DNA of 64,000 nt from Acinetobacter lwoffii (GTDB taxonomy: Bacteria > Pseudomonadota > Gammaproteobacteria > Pseudomonadales > Moraxellaceae), in NCBI RefSeq assembly GCF_019048525.1, contig NZ_CP077369.1, positions 372,001-436,000 of the forward strand, read 5' to 3'. The translations under genes were made by a program, and so were the position numbers. How positions within the stretch are numbered: the first letter of the stretch is position 1; each line of letters opens with the position of its first letter. The notes beneath the pieces are model-generated. The model worked only from the letters and a program-made list of their open reading frames with translations, did not search any database and was not told the origin of the DNA. Shown piece after piece: positions 18,734-27,608 of this stretch.

Positions 18734-19327
18734 TTATTTTACAAGATCGGTCTGATCGACCATACCCCATTTCGCTTCAGGCGGCTGATAACTTTCAAAC
18801 TGGCGCAAAATATCATCCAGATTATCACTCACAATTAAAGCATCGCTAAAGCGCGCTTTGGTAAAACCTTTCTCAGTCGTCATATAGATAAATTTGAGTA
18901 AATCATCATAGAAACCATCTACATTTAAAAAAGCACAAGGCTTTTTATGAATTCCCAACTGTGCCCAGGTCCATTGTTCAAAAATTTCCTCTAGGGTTCC
19001 GGCACCACCCGGAATGGCAATAAATCCCTGGGCCAGTTCCGACATGCGGGTTTTACGTTCATGCATATTATCGACCACAAATAGCTCGGTAATATGCGGA
19101 TGCGCCAGTTCACGATTGACCAGCTGTCTTGGAATTACACCAATCACCTTGCCACCAGCAGCCAAAGCACTATCAGCAACAATGCCCATTAAACCGGAGC
19201 GACCACCGCCATAGACCAGCGTCTGATGCCTTGCTGCCAAGGTTTGGCCAACCTTTTCGGCAATCTGGGCATAGAGAGGATCCGAGCCCAGTGCTGAACC
19301 ACAAAAAATTGCAATAGAATTCATCAT
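18734..19327 (-). CDS. LOG-family protein (TIGR00730; cytokinin riboside phosphoribohydrolase-like)
   Basis: A Rossmann-fold protein of 197 residues. The motif PGGAGTLEEIFE is the PGGxGTxxE signature and VYGGGRSGLMG the nucleotide-binding loop of the LOG family, whose members hydrolyse nucleoside 5'-monophosphates to the base and ribose 5-phosphate. The ATG at 19327 follows GGAGAG with good spacing; the next codon is also ATG, and a TTG further up is less likely. It lies 30 nt upstream of the Nudix gene and the two may form a nucleotide-housekeeping operon. Confidence 0.88.
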   Translation of the reverse strand: MMNSIAIFCGSALGSDPLYAQIAEKVGQTLAARHQTLVYGGGRSGLMGIVADSALAAGGKVIGVIPRQLVNRELAHPHITELFVVDNMHERKTRMSELAQGFIAIPGGAGTLEEIFEQWTWAQLGIHKKPCAFLNVDGFYDDLLKFIYMTTEKGFTKARFSDALIVSDNLDDILRQFESYQPPEAKWGMVDQTDLVK

Positions 19328-19476
19328 TTCACTCTCCAATTGACGCTATATTGTACGAAATCGCTGCAAGCGCGCTTTTTCCAAAAATAACTGCTTAATA
19401 TCAGTGTTTTTATTCAATTCCTTGTCTAAAATACACCCATTCCAATTCACATACTGCGCCAGGGAGAAAAGACAGC

Positions 19477-20490
19477 ATGCTTGAAGCCTTTTACGCCACA
19501 GAGCGCGGTAGCTTAGAAGATATCACGATTAACGGTGATTTCGACCTGCATCCAGATTTAGTATGGCTTGATCTGATTGCACCTTCACAAGAAGAGCAGC
19601 AATGGATTCTAGATGCCTATGCGCAAAACTTGCCGACCTTAAAATCGCTGGAAGATATTTCCTCGAGTGCCCGATTTTACCGTGATGATGACGGCATTTT
19701 GCATATCAGTACCTATTTTTTAACCAAAAATAAAAACTATCAGGTCGAGAACGAAAACGAAGATGAATCCAGCATGCTGGCGACGGTACAAACCGTAGCA
19801 TTCATTCTGCATAAGGACCGTCTGTTTACCTTGCGTGGCGAAAAGCTGGTGGCCTTTCGTGCCTTCCGTGCCCGTGCGCGCCGCAATGATTATGAAATCG
19901 ATTATAAAGATCCGACCTGGATTTTATTGGGTCTGCTCGAAGCCAAACTAGATGAACTGGCCGACATTCTAGAAGATGTACATAAAGATTTAGAGAAATA
20001 TTCAACTGAAGTGTTGAATAACCGCCATCGTGAGCAGATTCTCGATCTGGATGACATGATTACCCGGCTAGCTCAACTGGAAGATATGCTCGGTAAAGCG
20101 CAGCTCTGTCTGATCGATTTACGTCGTGTTCTAACTTTCCTGTCTCGTCCACGCGCCTTGGGTAGTCATATTTATGATGCGGATATCCGAGAACTTAGTG
20201 AAGATGTCCGCTCGCTGGTGGAGCATGATGCCTTCCTGTTCCAGAAAGTGCGCTTCCTGCTCGATACCACGTCCGGATTCATTAACACGGAACAGAACGA
20301 TACGATTCGTCGATTCTCGATCTTGCCAAGTATGCTTGCACCGCCGATGCTCATTGCCAGTATTTATGGCATGAATACCGAAGTTCTGCCTTTTGCACAA
20401 GGCTCCATGAGCTTCATTATGGTCAGTATTATTTTGATCGGCTTTTTGATCGGGCCATTGATTTACTTTAGATGGAAGAAGTGGATTTAA
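19477..20490 (+). CDS. corA: CorA-family divalent cation transporter
   Basis: A magnesium/cobalt channel of 337 residues. Most of the chain is the cytoplasmic funnel domain; two transmembrane helices lie at the carboxy end, and the signature YGMNTE (GMN) sits at the end of the first. The positively charged end YFRWKKWI follows the second helix. The stop codon overlaps the first bases of a REP-like repeat. Confidence 0.95.
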   Translation: MLEAFYATERGSLEDITINGDFDLHPDLVWLDLIAPSQEEQQWILDAYAQNLPTLKSLEDISSSARFYRDDDGILHISTYFLTKNKNYQVENENEDESSMLATVQTVAFILHKDRLFTLRGEKLVAFRAFRARARRNDYEIDYKDPTWILLGLLEAKLDELADILEDVHKDLEKYSTEVLNNRHREQILDLDDMITRLAQLEDMLGKAQLCLIDLRRVLTFLSRPRALGSHIYDADIRELSEDVRSLVEHDAFLFQKVRFLLDTTSGFINTEQNDTIRRFSILPSMLAPPMLIASIYGMNTEVLPFAQGSMSFIMVSIILIGFLIGPLIYFRWKKWI

Positions 20491-20528
20491 GCGAGCTTTA
20501 AAGCACTGCTTTTAAAGCGAAGTGCAAG
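20489..20528 (+). repeat. REP-like intergenic repeat, copy B
   Basis: A 40-nt unit starting AAGCGAGCTTTAAAGC and ending CGAAGTGCAAG, 36/40 identical to copy A at 14654-14693. It lies immediately after corA and its first bases form part of the corA stop codon. Confidence 0.75.
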
Positions 20529-20565
20529 AAACGCTCCTCATCTGATTCATGTTTATTTGAAAAGC

Positions 20566-20597
20566 AATAAAAAAGCACCTTTCGGTGCTTTTTTATT
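20566..20597. terminator. Bidirectional terminator (corA / mlaB)
   Basis: A perfect 14-bp stem, AATAAAAAAGCACC / GGTGCTTTTTTATT, with a TTTC loop between the convergent corA and mla genes. The mlaB stop codon lies at its right edge. Confidence 0.9.
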
Positions 20598-20887
20598 TAC
20601 TGAATGATCTGTAAATCATCCTGTAAATGACAGGCCTGAATGATATTCATCATTTTAGCAGGAACAGCTTTAAACTGTAGTCCTTGCGCTTGAGGAGTTT
20701 GGCGCAACCAGCGCACCAATACCGCCAAAGCCAAAGTACTGCCACTTTCAAGCCCAGCCAAGTTGACCACAAGCGGAAATTTGGTCTGGGATTGAACCAC
20801 ACGCAGACCATTTAGGTAATAGTCCTGCGCATTGGCATAGTCAATTTTGCCTGAAACCTGCAATTCCTGATCCTTGAATACAATCAC
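20597..20887 (-). CDS. mlaB: STAS-domain protein MlaB of the Mla lipid transport system
   Basis: A 96-residue STAS domain, the cytoplasmic partner that binds the MlaF ATPase and stabilises the MlaFEDB complex. The sequence LVVNLAGLESGSTLALAVLVRWLR matches the STAS helix region including the conserved serine-threonine. It is the last gene of mlaFEDCB, 15 nt after mlaC. Confidence 0.9.
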   Translation of the reverse strand: MIVFKDQELQVSGKIDYANAQDYYLNGLRVVQSQTKFPLVVNLAGLESGSTLALAVLVRWLRQTPQAQGLQFKAVPAKMMNIIQACHLQDDLQIIQ

Positions 20888-20902
20888 GGCTCACCTATCT
20901 GA

Positions 20903-21541
20903 TTATTTCTTGTTCTTGTCGATTGCAGCTTCTGCATCCGGTTTGAAGTTAGCAATAGCTTTATCTATATTACCGCCATTACGTTTTACTGTCGCAGCAA
21001 ACTGGTTACGGAATTGCAAACCTAGATCGATACCCGATACGTTGATGTTGCGGATTTTCCATTGTGAGCCTTTGTCCACCAGCTGAAACGCTACCGGAAT
21101 TTTCTCGCCTTTATTATTAAAGTCGATGGTTACAACAGGGTTTTTGCTGTTGCTGGCCTTGTATGGACGCACGCTATAGGTCTGATTACTAAACTTGGAA
21201 AATGCAGAACCATAATTTTCAATGAGCGTTTCACGGAAATTCTTTTCAAACTGCGCGCGCTGTGCAGCAGTACTATACTGGTTCGTCGCATAAGTCCCCA
21301 TCACAATACGCGTGAAAGACTGTGAATCAATGTATGGATCCAAATTCTGGCGGACAATCGCTTTGACCAGCGCCGGATTGTTCTGCAATTTTGCATTATC
21401 AGCTTTGAGGCGCTCAATCAAACCATCTGCCACTTTTTTAATAAAAGCAGGTGGTGCTTCAGATGGTGCAGCAAACACTGTACCAGCAACCATTGTTGAA
21501 AGAATGCTTGCTGCAAGCGTTTGTTTTACTAAAGTCTTCAC
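20903..21541 (-). CDS. mlaC: Periplasmic phospholipid-binding protein MlaC
   Basis: A 212-residue periplasmic carrier that shuttles phospholipid between the outer-membrane MlaA complex and the inner-membrane MlaD ring. A signal peptide is clear (MKTLVKQTLAASILST, cleavage near VFAAP). The mature chain matches the MlaC/Ttg2D fold, with FTRIVMGTY and FEKNFRETLIENYGSAF. It is the fourth gene of the operon. Confidence 0.95.
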   Translation of the reverse strand: MKTLVKQTLAASILSTMVAGTVFAAPSEAPPAFIKKVADGLIERLKADNAKLQNNPALVKAIVRQNLDPYIDSQSFTRIVMGTYATNQYSTAAQRAQFEKNFRETLIENYGSAFSKFSNQTYSVRPYKASNSKNPVVTIDFNNKGEKIPVAFQLVDKGSQWKIRNINVSGIDLGLQFRNQFAATVKRNGGNIDKAIANFKPDAEAAIDKNKK

Positions 21542-21559
21542 TGAAATCTCCTCAATCTA

Positions 21560-22237
21560 TTATTCAACAAATGCAGGTTCTGCATCAGTCGATTCTGAAA
21601 CTGTCGCCTGTTCTGGGGCAGTTTCTTGACTATCCGACGATTTACCGGCACCGCCAGTAATGAACTTCGTCACTAAATCTTCAATTTCCATGGTGCCTTG
21701 GGTATTGGCAATCTGATCACCGCGTTTCAAATAGTTCAGACCACCACCTGGAATAATTTTCAGGTATTTTTCACCCAACAACCCATTGGTCGCTACCATA
21801 ATATAAGCATCTTCATCAATATTGGTGATGGAGTTCATGTTATCTAACAGTTGTTTTTCCATGTCTTTTTGTTGCGCAGGTGCAGCCGCAGTATAGTCCG
21901 AACTATAACGTAACTCTTCCAGTGCTTCCTGCTGAACCTGCTTTAACTGTTCAGCATTAAACGAGGTCAATGAGCCATCCAGGGTCATATGCACGGTCGC
22001 CAGACGCGTGACTGGATCCAGGGTAATGTCATCCACTTGCCCCACTTTCACACCACTCAATGCCACTTTGGCACGCGGCTTAATCCCATTTACATTTTCA
22101 AAAGTCGCTGTCATTTTATAGCTGTCGGAAATATTGTGTCCGACCAGACCACTGACACGCATTGCTAGGAAAAATAAGGCAATACCAAACAAAATAACAA
22201 AAACACCAACGGCCAGCTCACTAGTACGTGATTTCAT
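21560..22237 (-). CDS. mlaD: MCE-domain protein MlaD
   Basis: A 225-residue inner-membrane-anchored substrate-binding protein. One amino-terminal helix (about residues 7-28) is followed by the MCE domain with GIKPRAKVALSGVKVGQV and GLLGEKYLKIIPGG. MlaD hexamers form the periplasmic ring on MlaE. A 20-30 residue insertion rich in Gln/Glu (EALEELRYSSDYTAAAPAQQ) interrupts the domain compared with E. coli; Acinetobacter MlaD is known to carry such an insertion. The ATG overlaps the mlaE stop by one base. Confidence 0.95.
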   Translation of the reverse strand: MKSRTSELAVGVFVILFGIALFFLAMRVSGLVGHNISDSYKMTATFENVNGIKPRAKVALSGVKVGQVDDITLDPVTRLATVHMTLDGSLTSFNAEQLKQVQQEALEELRYSSDYTAAAPAQQKDMEKQLLDNMNSITNIDEDAYIMVATNGLLGEKYLKIIPGGGLNYLKRGDQIANTQGTMEIEDLVTKFITGGAGKSSDSQETAPEQATVSESTDAEPAFVE

Positions 22238-23016
22238 TAAACACCTCCGAACATGACCGCAGTCAACACAAAGTCAAAGCCTAAAACGCACAGTGAAGAA
22301 TAGACGACTGTACGCGTTGTAGAAGTTGCAATACCTTCCGATGTCGGGACACAGGCATAGCCTTGGTACACCGCAATCCAAGTACAAATTAATGCGAATA
22401 CAAAACTTTTAATAATGGTGCCATTCAAGACATCTTTATAGAATTGCACGCTGCTTTCCATGCCGCTCCAATAAGCGCCTTCATCGGCACCCAGGAAATC
22501 TACCCCGACCATTTTACCGCCCATAATGCCAACTGCGGCAAAGATGACGGAAAGCATTGGCAAGCTAAAAATCCCTGCCCAAAGACGCGGCGAAATCACC
22601 CGCTTCAATGGATCGACACCGATCATTTCCATACTGGACAATTGTTCAGTAGCTTTCATCAGGCCAATTTCCGCAGTCAAGGCTGAACCGGCACGTCCTG
22701 CAAATAGCAAAGCAGCGACCACAGGTGCCAGTTCACGCAGCAAGGTCAACGCGACCGCCGTTCCTAGCATCGACTCACTACCAAAGGTCGACAAGATGCT
22801 AAACATCTGCAAACCAAGCACGGCACCAATAAACAGGCCAGAAACCACAATAATCAGCAGGGACAATACCCCAACCCGATACATCTGATAAATAAACAGC
22901 TTTACTCCAAGCCAGGTCGGTATGGAAAATAAAATCTGCAACAGCATCAGGGTCGCGACCCCAATCCCCTGTACACGTTCAATAACGCGTCTACCTAATG
23001 CGGCAATTGCATTCAT
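22237..23016 (-). CDS. mlaE: MlaE inner-membrane permease
   Basis: The 259-residue permease of the Mla ABC transporter. It has several hydrophobic segments and the diagnostic [20 protein letters not shown] motif that contacts the ATPase. It overlaps mlaF by 4 nt and mlaD by 1 nt, so the operon is translationally coupled. Confidence 0.95.
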   Translation of the reverse strand: MNAIAALGRRVIERVQGIGVATLMLLQILFSIPTWLGVKLFIYQMYRVGVLSLLIIVVSGLFIGAVLGLQMFSILSTFGSESMLGTAVALTLLRELAPVVAALLFAGRAGSALTAEIGLMKATEQLSSMEMIGVDPLKRVISPRLWAGIFSLPMLSVIFAAVGIMGGKMVGVDFLGADEGAYWSGMESSVQFYKDVLNGTIIKSFVFALICTWIAVYQGYACVPTSEGIATSTTRTVVYSSLCVLGFDFVLTAVMFGGV

Positions 23017-23831
23017 GAACGAACCTCATCACTTAAATAAGCTTGATGACTAAACTGATAATCCACTGGACCTTCTACCGAACCGGTCAGAAATTGCTGT
23101 ACAAAAGCAGACGGATGCGCTTTCAGCTCTGCCGGTGTGCCCTCGCCCTGAATTTTGCCTTCTGCCACCACATAGATGTAGTCTGCAATTGATAAAGTTT
23201 CTGCAACATCATGCGAGACAATAATTGTGGTTAAGTCCAGTGCTTCACGTAATGAACGGATCAGACGAGTCAAAACGCCCATCACAATCGGATCTTGTCC
23301 GGCAAAGGGTTCATCGTACATGATCAGCTCAGGATCCAGCGCAATCGCACGGGCCAAAGCCACGCGTCGGTTCATACCACCGGATAGTTCAAACGGCATC
23401 ATCTGTTCTGCACCACGTAAACCGACTGATTCCAGCTTCAGTGCCACGATTTCCTTAATCAGATGTTCCGGCAATTTAGTATGTGCTCGAATCGGAAATG
23501 CGACATTTTCATACACGCTCATATCGGTAAACAAAGCACCGCTCTGAAACAACATACCCATCCGTGCACGTGCTGAAAAAAGTTCGGAACGTGACATCGT
23601 GGCAATATCTTTGCCGTCCAGTAAAACCTGACCGTGCTCAGGAACCAGCTGCCCACCAATCAACCTTAATAAAGTGGTTTTACCAGTACCGGATGGTCCC
23701 ATAATGGCGGTAATCTGCCCACGACGAATACTTAAACTCACGTCGTCATAAATCACGCGCTCACCCCGCTTGAAGCTCAGATTCTTGACTTCAATCAGAG
23801 ATTGAGTATCTCGCGCTGTTTGATTTTTCAT
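23013..23831 (-). CDS. mlaF: MlaF ATP-binding protein
   Basis: The ATPase of the Mla system, 272 residues. Walker A is GPSGTGKTT, the signature is [14 protein letters not shown] and Walker B is [10 protein letters not shown], followed by the H-loop SHDV. It is the first gene of mlaFEDCB, which maintains the lipid asymmetry of the outer membrane. No clear promoter was found in the short region upstream. Confidence 0.96.
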   Translation of the reverse strand: MKNQTARDTQSLIEVKNLSFKRGERVIYDDVSLSIRRGQITAIMGPSGTGKTTLLRLIGGQLVPEHGQVLLDGKDIATMSRSELFSARARMGMLFQSGALFTDMSVYENVAFPIRAHTKLPEHLIKEIVALKLESVGLRGAEQMMPFELSGGMNRRVALARAIALDPELIMYDEPFAGQDPIVMGVLTRLIRSLREALDLTTIIVSHDVAETLSIADYIYVVAEGKIQGEGTPAELKAHPSAFVQQFLTGSVEGPVDYQFSHQAYLSDEVRS

Positions 23832-24185
23832 AGCTGAGTTTATTCCTGCATTTTTTCAGCATGCATACTATAAAGGAACGAAGTTCAAAATGTTAGCAGT
23901 TGAAAAAGGTGGTTTAATATCATAAAAAATGACAACAATGGATTATTTCGTATTTTTTGTAATAAAAATATGCACTTAAGCTTGAGCCAGGTACATTGAT
24001 TAATTAAAAAGACTGTATAAATAATAGATAATATTACATAAAATCAAAGTCAATGCGATATATGGCATATACACCTCTATCAATTGAGATCGAAGAGTTA
24101 AGCTTTTCATGTTAATAATTATCATAACCCTGACAAAATATGATTTAGTAGACATTTTACGTTAAAAAGCAAAAAACTCAATGCA
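23832..24185. other. AT-rich intergenic region with no gene seen
   Basis: About 350 bp between mlaF and the helicase terminator. It must hold the mla promoter near its left end. No ORF, tRNA or repeat was recognised. A stretch near 24112-24128 resembles a partial Fur box but has no gene to regulate nearby. Confidence 0.5.
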
Positions 24186-24217
24186 TAAAAAAACCGGTAT
24201 TTCTACCGGTTTTTTTA
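24186..24217 (-). terminator. Intrinsic terminator after the DEAD-box helicase
   Basis: A perfect 14-bp stem TAAAAAAACCGGTA / TACCGGTTTTTTTA with a TTTC loop, 20 nt past the helicase stop on the minus strand. Confidence 0.9.
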
Positions 24218-24236
24218 TCTTCATCTAGCGACTGAA

Positions 24237-26111
24237 TTAGTCGTTAAATTTACGACGTGGACGATCTTCACCACCGAACGAACGTTCACCACGTGGCTTG
24301 TCATCAAAGTTGCGACGTACTGGACGATCACCGAAATCACGCTTTGGACGGTCATCACCGAATGAACGCGCTGGACGATCACCGAAACCACCTTCACGAC
24401 GTGGAGCAGGACGATCACCAAAATCACGTTTTGGACGATCACCATAACCGCCTTCACGAGCTGGTTTATAATCTACACGGTTACCACGGTTGTCATCATT
24501 AGAGCGAGGACGGTCACCAAAACCACCTTCACGACGTGGAGCTGGACGATCACCGAAGTCACGCTTTGGACGGTCATCAAACGAACGTTGTGGACGATCA
24601 CCAAAACCGCCTTCACGACGTGGAGCTGGACGATCACCGAAGTCACGCTTTGGACGGTCATCAAACGAACGTTGTGGACGATCACCAAAACCGCCTTCAC
24701 GACGTGGAGCTGGACGATCACCGAAGTCACTACGTGGACGATCTTCGCCAAATGCCGGACGTTCGCCACGAGGTTTGTCATCGAAGCTACGACGTGGACG
24801 ATCATCACCGCCTTCACGACGTTTGAAGTTGCTTTCGCCTTCAAAACGACGACCGCCACCGAAACCACCACGACCGCCATCACGACGACCACCATCACGG
24901 CCACGACCGCGACCAGCGCCATCACGGCTACCACGTGCAGGAGGTGGAGATGGCTCAAGACCTTCAATTTCAGATACGTTTAGACGCGCATCAAGGAAGT
25001 CTTCTAAAGCACGGATTTTACCGCGTTCACGGTAAGTCGCCAAAGTAATGGCTTTACCAGTACGACCCGCACGACCTGTACGACCGATACGGTGTACATA
25101 GTCTTCATTCTTCATTGGAAGACCGAAGTTGATGACGTGTGAAATAGTTGGTACATCAAGACCACGCGCTGCAACGTCAGTTGCAACCAAGATCTTCGCA
25201 CGACCTTCACGGATGCTGCGTAAACGACGGTTACGAACAGTTTGTGGCATAGCACCGTGAAGCGCTACAACTGATAGACCTGCTTCAGCAAGTTCTTCAG
25301 CCAACATATCTGTGTCTTCTTGAGTTGACGCAAATACAACTGCTTGATCAACGTCTTCTTCGTTCAACCAGTGAGTAAGAAGTTTTTTCTTGTGCTCGAA
25401 ACCGTCAGTCCAATGCAAAGTCTGAGTAATATCAGTATTTGTAGAGTGACCAGTTTCGATCGAAATACGCATTGGATCATTCATCATGCGTTCTGCAAGT
25501 GTAATGATACGTGGTGCAAAAGTCGCAGAGAACATAAGAGTTTGTTTGCGGTTTGCAGCCAACTCACCAATTGCTTCTAAGTCTTCAGAGAAGCCCAGGT
25601 CAAGCATACGGTCAGCTTCATCGACGATTAACGCGTCAACTTTATCCAATTTGATTTGACGACGATTCACCAAGTCAAGTAGACGACCTGGAGTTGCAAC
25701 AACAACTTGCGCGCCTTTCAACTGTTGAATTTGTTTACCAAAAGGCATACCGCCCATGATTGCTGCAATACGAACACCTTTCATGTGACGTACAAATGCG
25801 ATTGCGTCTTGACATACCTGTTGTGCCAATTCACGAGTCGGTGAAATCACCAAAATATTCGGTTGAGTAACCGCTTTCATACGGTCTTTAAACGGTACTA
25901 ATGTATCTTGGTTTGCCAACGCATTTAACGTAGGCAGTAAGAATGCAGCAGTTTTACCAGAACCTGTTTGGCTTGACACAAGAAGGTCTTTGCCTTCAAG
26001 CGCAGCTGGAATCGCTTGTTCTTGTACAGGAGTAGGAGTAGTAAAGCCTAAAGCGTCGAGAGCCTGTGTTAGAGATTCGTCGAGGGAAAAATCAGCAAAA
26101 GTTTTGCTCAT
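24237..26111 (-). CDS. DEAD-box RNA helicase with repetitive Arg/Gly-rich tail
   Basis: A 624-residue ATP-dependent RNA helicase. Residues 1-375 hold all motifs: Q motif TPTPVQEQAIP, SQTGSGKTAAF, PTRELAQQ, VDEADRMLD, SAT, and HRIGRTGRAGRTG. Residues from about 390 on form a low-complexity tail of RGG-like and DRP-R-F/D units, including two copies of a 28-residue block encoded by an exact 84-bp tandem repeat. Such tails bind RNA. It is of the RhlE/DeaD type, acting in ribosome assembly or mRNA decay, but I cannot tell which orthologue. A long leader precedes it. Confidence 0.92.
   Translation of the reverse strand: MSKTFADFSLDESLTQALDALGFTTPTPVQEQAIPAALEGKDLLVSSQTGSGKTAAFLLPTLNALANQDTLVPFKDRMKAVTQPNILVISPTRELAQQVCQDAIAFVRHMKGVRIAAIMGGMPFGKQIQQLKGAQVVVATPGRLLDLVNRRQIKLDKVDALIVDEADRMLDLGFSEDLEAIGELAANRKQTLMFSATFAPRIITLAERMMNDPMRISIETGHSTNTDITQTLHWTDGFEHKKKLLTHWLNEEDVDQAVVFASTQEDTDMLAEELAEAGLSVVALHGAMPQTVRNRRLRSIREGRAKILVATDVAARGLDVPTISHVINFGLPMKNEDYVHRIGRTGRAGRTGKAITLATYRERGKIRALEDFLDARLNVSEIEGLEPSPPPARGSRDGAGRGRGRDGGRRDGGRGGFGGGRRFEGESNFKRREGGDDRPRRSFDDKPRGERPAFGEDRPRSDFGDRPAPRREGGFGDRPQRSFDDRPKRDFGDRPAPRREGGFGDRPQRSFDDRPKRDFGDRPAPRREGGFGDRPRSNDDNRGNRVDYKPAREGGYGDRPKRDFGDRPAPRREGGFGDRPARSFGDDRPKRDFGDRPVRRNFDDKPRGERSFGGEDRPRRKFND
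24541..24708 (-). repeat. Exact 84-bp tandem duplication within the helicase gene
   Basis: The block 24541-24624 is identical base for base to 24625-24708, and the next 20 or so bases begin a third, diverging copy. It encodes a 28-residue unit with GFGDRPQRSFDDRPKRD. The copies are in frame. Identity at silent positions shows that the duplication is recent or is kept uniform by recombination. Confidence 0.95.
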
Positions 26112-26397
26112 AGAGAGTATTCACCCTGAAGTGGGTGCTCCATTTAATAAATAACAATTATGGACATCGGCAAAAAGCGGCACAGCAAATAATGCTGAAA
26201 ATATTAGGATTCAGCAGCGATCCGAGTAACGACGATGTGGATATAACGCACGCATGATTACGGCCGCAAACCTGAAGGAATCGCTTAAGCGATTGGGGCG
26301 CGAAGGATATGTCCTCTCTATGGACAGCACGCGCATACAATGATTAGAAGATAGTGTTCAGGTAAAGAACAGAAATTAAGTGCGTGGCGGAATTATA
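26112..26397 (-). promoter_or_regulatory. Long structured leader of the helicase mRNA
   Basis: A -10 element TATAAT (26397-26392) lies about 280 nt upstream of the helicase ATG, with ATGACA 16 bp further up as a weak -35. The transcribed leader contains a 16-bp perfect palindrome AATCGCTTAAGCGATT (26279-26294) and a TGTCC / GGACA hairpin near 26310-26326. An ATG at 26336 opens a 41-codon frame ending at 26211, without a visible ribosome-binding site. Long leaders are known for cold-induced helicase genes; regulation here is inferred. Confidence 0.5.
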
Positions 26398-26605
26398 GCA
26401 GAATATTCCACAATGTCATTAAGTTTTAAAACTAATTTCCCTTATTCTTAATTTATCTATATATTTCTGATACTTAAAATATAATAAAAAATGTAACAGG
26501 CGGTATAAAAAGTCACTTTACGCCAATTCACCTGATATTTCCAGTATTCAAGCATAGACAAACAATCTTGCATCAGTCTCTCGCGACTTAAATTTCCATG
26601 CATAA

Positions 26606-26631
26606 AAAAGGCATCCCGAAGGACGCCTTTT
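26606..26631 (-). terminator. Intrinsic terminator after suhB
   Basis: The stem AAAAGGC-A-TCC / GGA-C-GCCTTTT has one mismatch and a CGAA loop, about 30 nt past the suhB stop. Confidence 0.8.
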
Positions 26632-26663
26632 CTCAATATTAGATCTGATTCATCTAAACCCGA

Positions 26664-27494
26664 TTATTTTGCTGCTTCGCCCCAAGCAGGAACAACTGCT
26701 TGCATTAAAGGCTTAAGCATTTTCATTGAACAAGCCAAAACTTGACCATTTTCCATAGAGTCGCTACCACCACGTGCATCAACTACAGTACCGCCTGCTT
26801 CTTTCACGATCAATTCGCCAGCTGCGATATCCCAAGGCTTTAAACCAAGTTCGAAATAACCATCGAAACGACCTGCAGCAACATAGGCTAAATCCAATGC
26901 TGCAGAACCTGAACGACGATATTGCGCGCCAGCTTCAGTTACGTTTAACAGGGTTTGAAAATGGTTCTTGGCATAAGACACAACTTCGCCATTACGCTTG
27001 GCACGATAAGCGTGACCAACAGCCATAAAGGTATTTTCCAGGCTGTCTTTAACATTCACACGAATACGGCGCTGGTTCATCATGGCACCACGACCACGAC
27101 TGGCAGAGAATAGCTCATCTTTCACCGGGTCATAAATCACCCCGTGTTGAGTAATGCCTTTGTGCTGAACTGCGATAGAGATACAGAAATGCGGGAAACC
27201 GTTAATGAAGTTTAAAGTACCATCTAGCGGATCGATCACCCAACACCAATCGGCGTCATGACCTTTACCTTCCTGATAGCCAAACTCTTCACCAAGGAAA
27301 CTGTGATTTTTATAGCTTTTACGTAGGGTATCGATGGTCAACTGTTCCAAATAACGATCTACACGCGTTACCGGACCATCAATTCCTTTTTCTTCGACTT
27401 GTAGATCGAGTTTATGACGATTCTGATGCGCTTTTAAAAGCTCTTGACCAACTAACTGAGCCGCACGCGCAGCCATCACCACCATAGGTTCCAT
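26664..27494 (-). CDS. suhB: Inositol-1-monophosphatase family protein SuhB
   Basis: A 276-residue Mg2+-dependent phosphatase. The metal-binding motif IDPLDGTLNF (about residues 85-94), GEEFGYQ upstream and WDIAAGELIVKEAGG near residue 220 are the three signatures. In E. coli SuhB is also a component of the rRNA antitermination complex with NusA/B/E/G. The gene is read alone between two terminators. Confidence 0.93.
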   Translation of the reverse strand: MEPMVVMAARAAQLVGQELLKAHQNRHKLDLQVEEKGIDGPVTRVDRYLEQLTIDTLRKSYKNHSFLGEEFGYQEGKGHDADWCWVIDPLDGTLNFINGFPHFCISIAVQHKGITQHGVIYDPVKDELFSASRGRGAMMNQRRIRVNVKDSLENTFMAVGHAYRAKRNGEVVSYAKNHFQTLLNVTEAGAQYRRSGSAALDLAYVAAGRFDGYFELGLKPWDIAAGELIVKEAGGTVVDARGGSDSMENGQVLACSMKMLKPLMQAVVPAWGEAAK

Positions 27495-27540
27495 TGAACA
27501 CCCACTACAAATTTGAAGACACTGATAAAGAATAATGCAT

Positions 27541-27576
27541 AAAAGCCCCGATATCTTAGCAAATATCAGGGCTTTT
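27541..27576 (-). terminator. Intrinsic terminator after dxs
   Basis: AAAAGCCC and GATAT on the left pair with ATATC and GGGCTTTT on the right, with one C-A mismatch and an 8-nt loop, followed by Ts. It lies about 30 nt past the dxs stop on the minus strand. Confidence 0.82.
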
Positions 27577-27608
27577 TTGGGAAAAATGTGTCTAAAATTT
27601 TTAAGATA

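Noticed and set aside
24105..24135. Fur box in the mla/helicase intergenic region
   Set aside because: TTAATAATTATCATAA is only a partial match, and both neighbouring genes lie on the far side of terminators or point away.
24490..25035. Long plus-strand frames rich in Arg/Ser and His/Asp opposite the helicase gene
   Set aside because: They come from the repetitive minus-strand coding sequence of the helicase tail and have no own start signals or family match.
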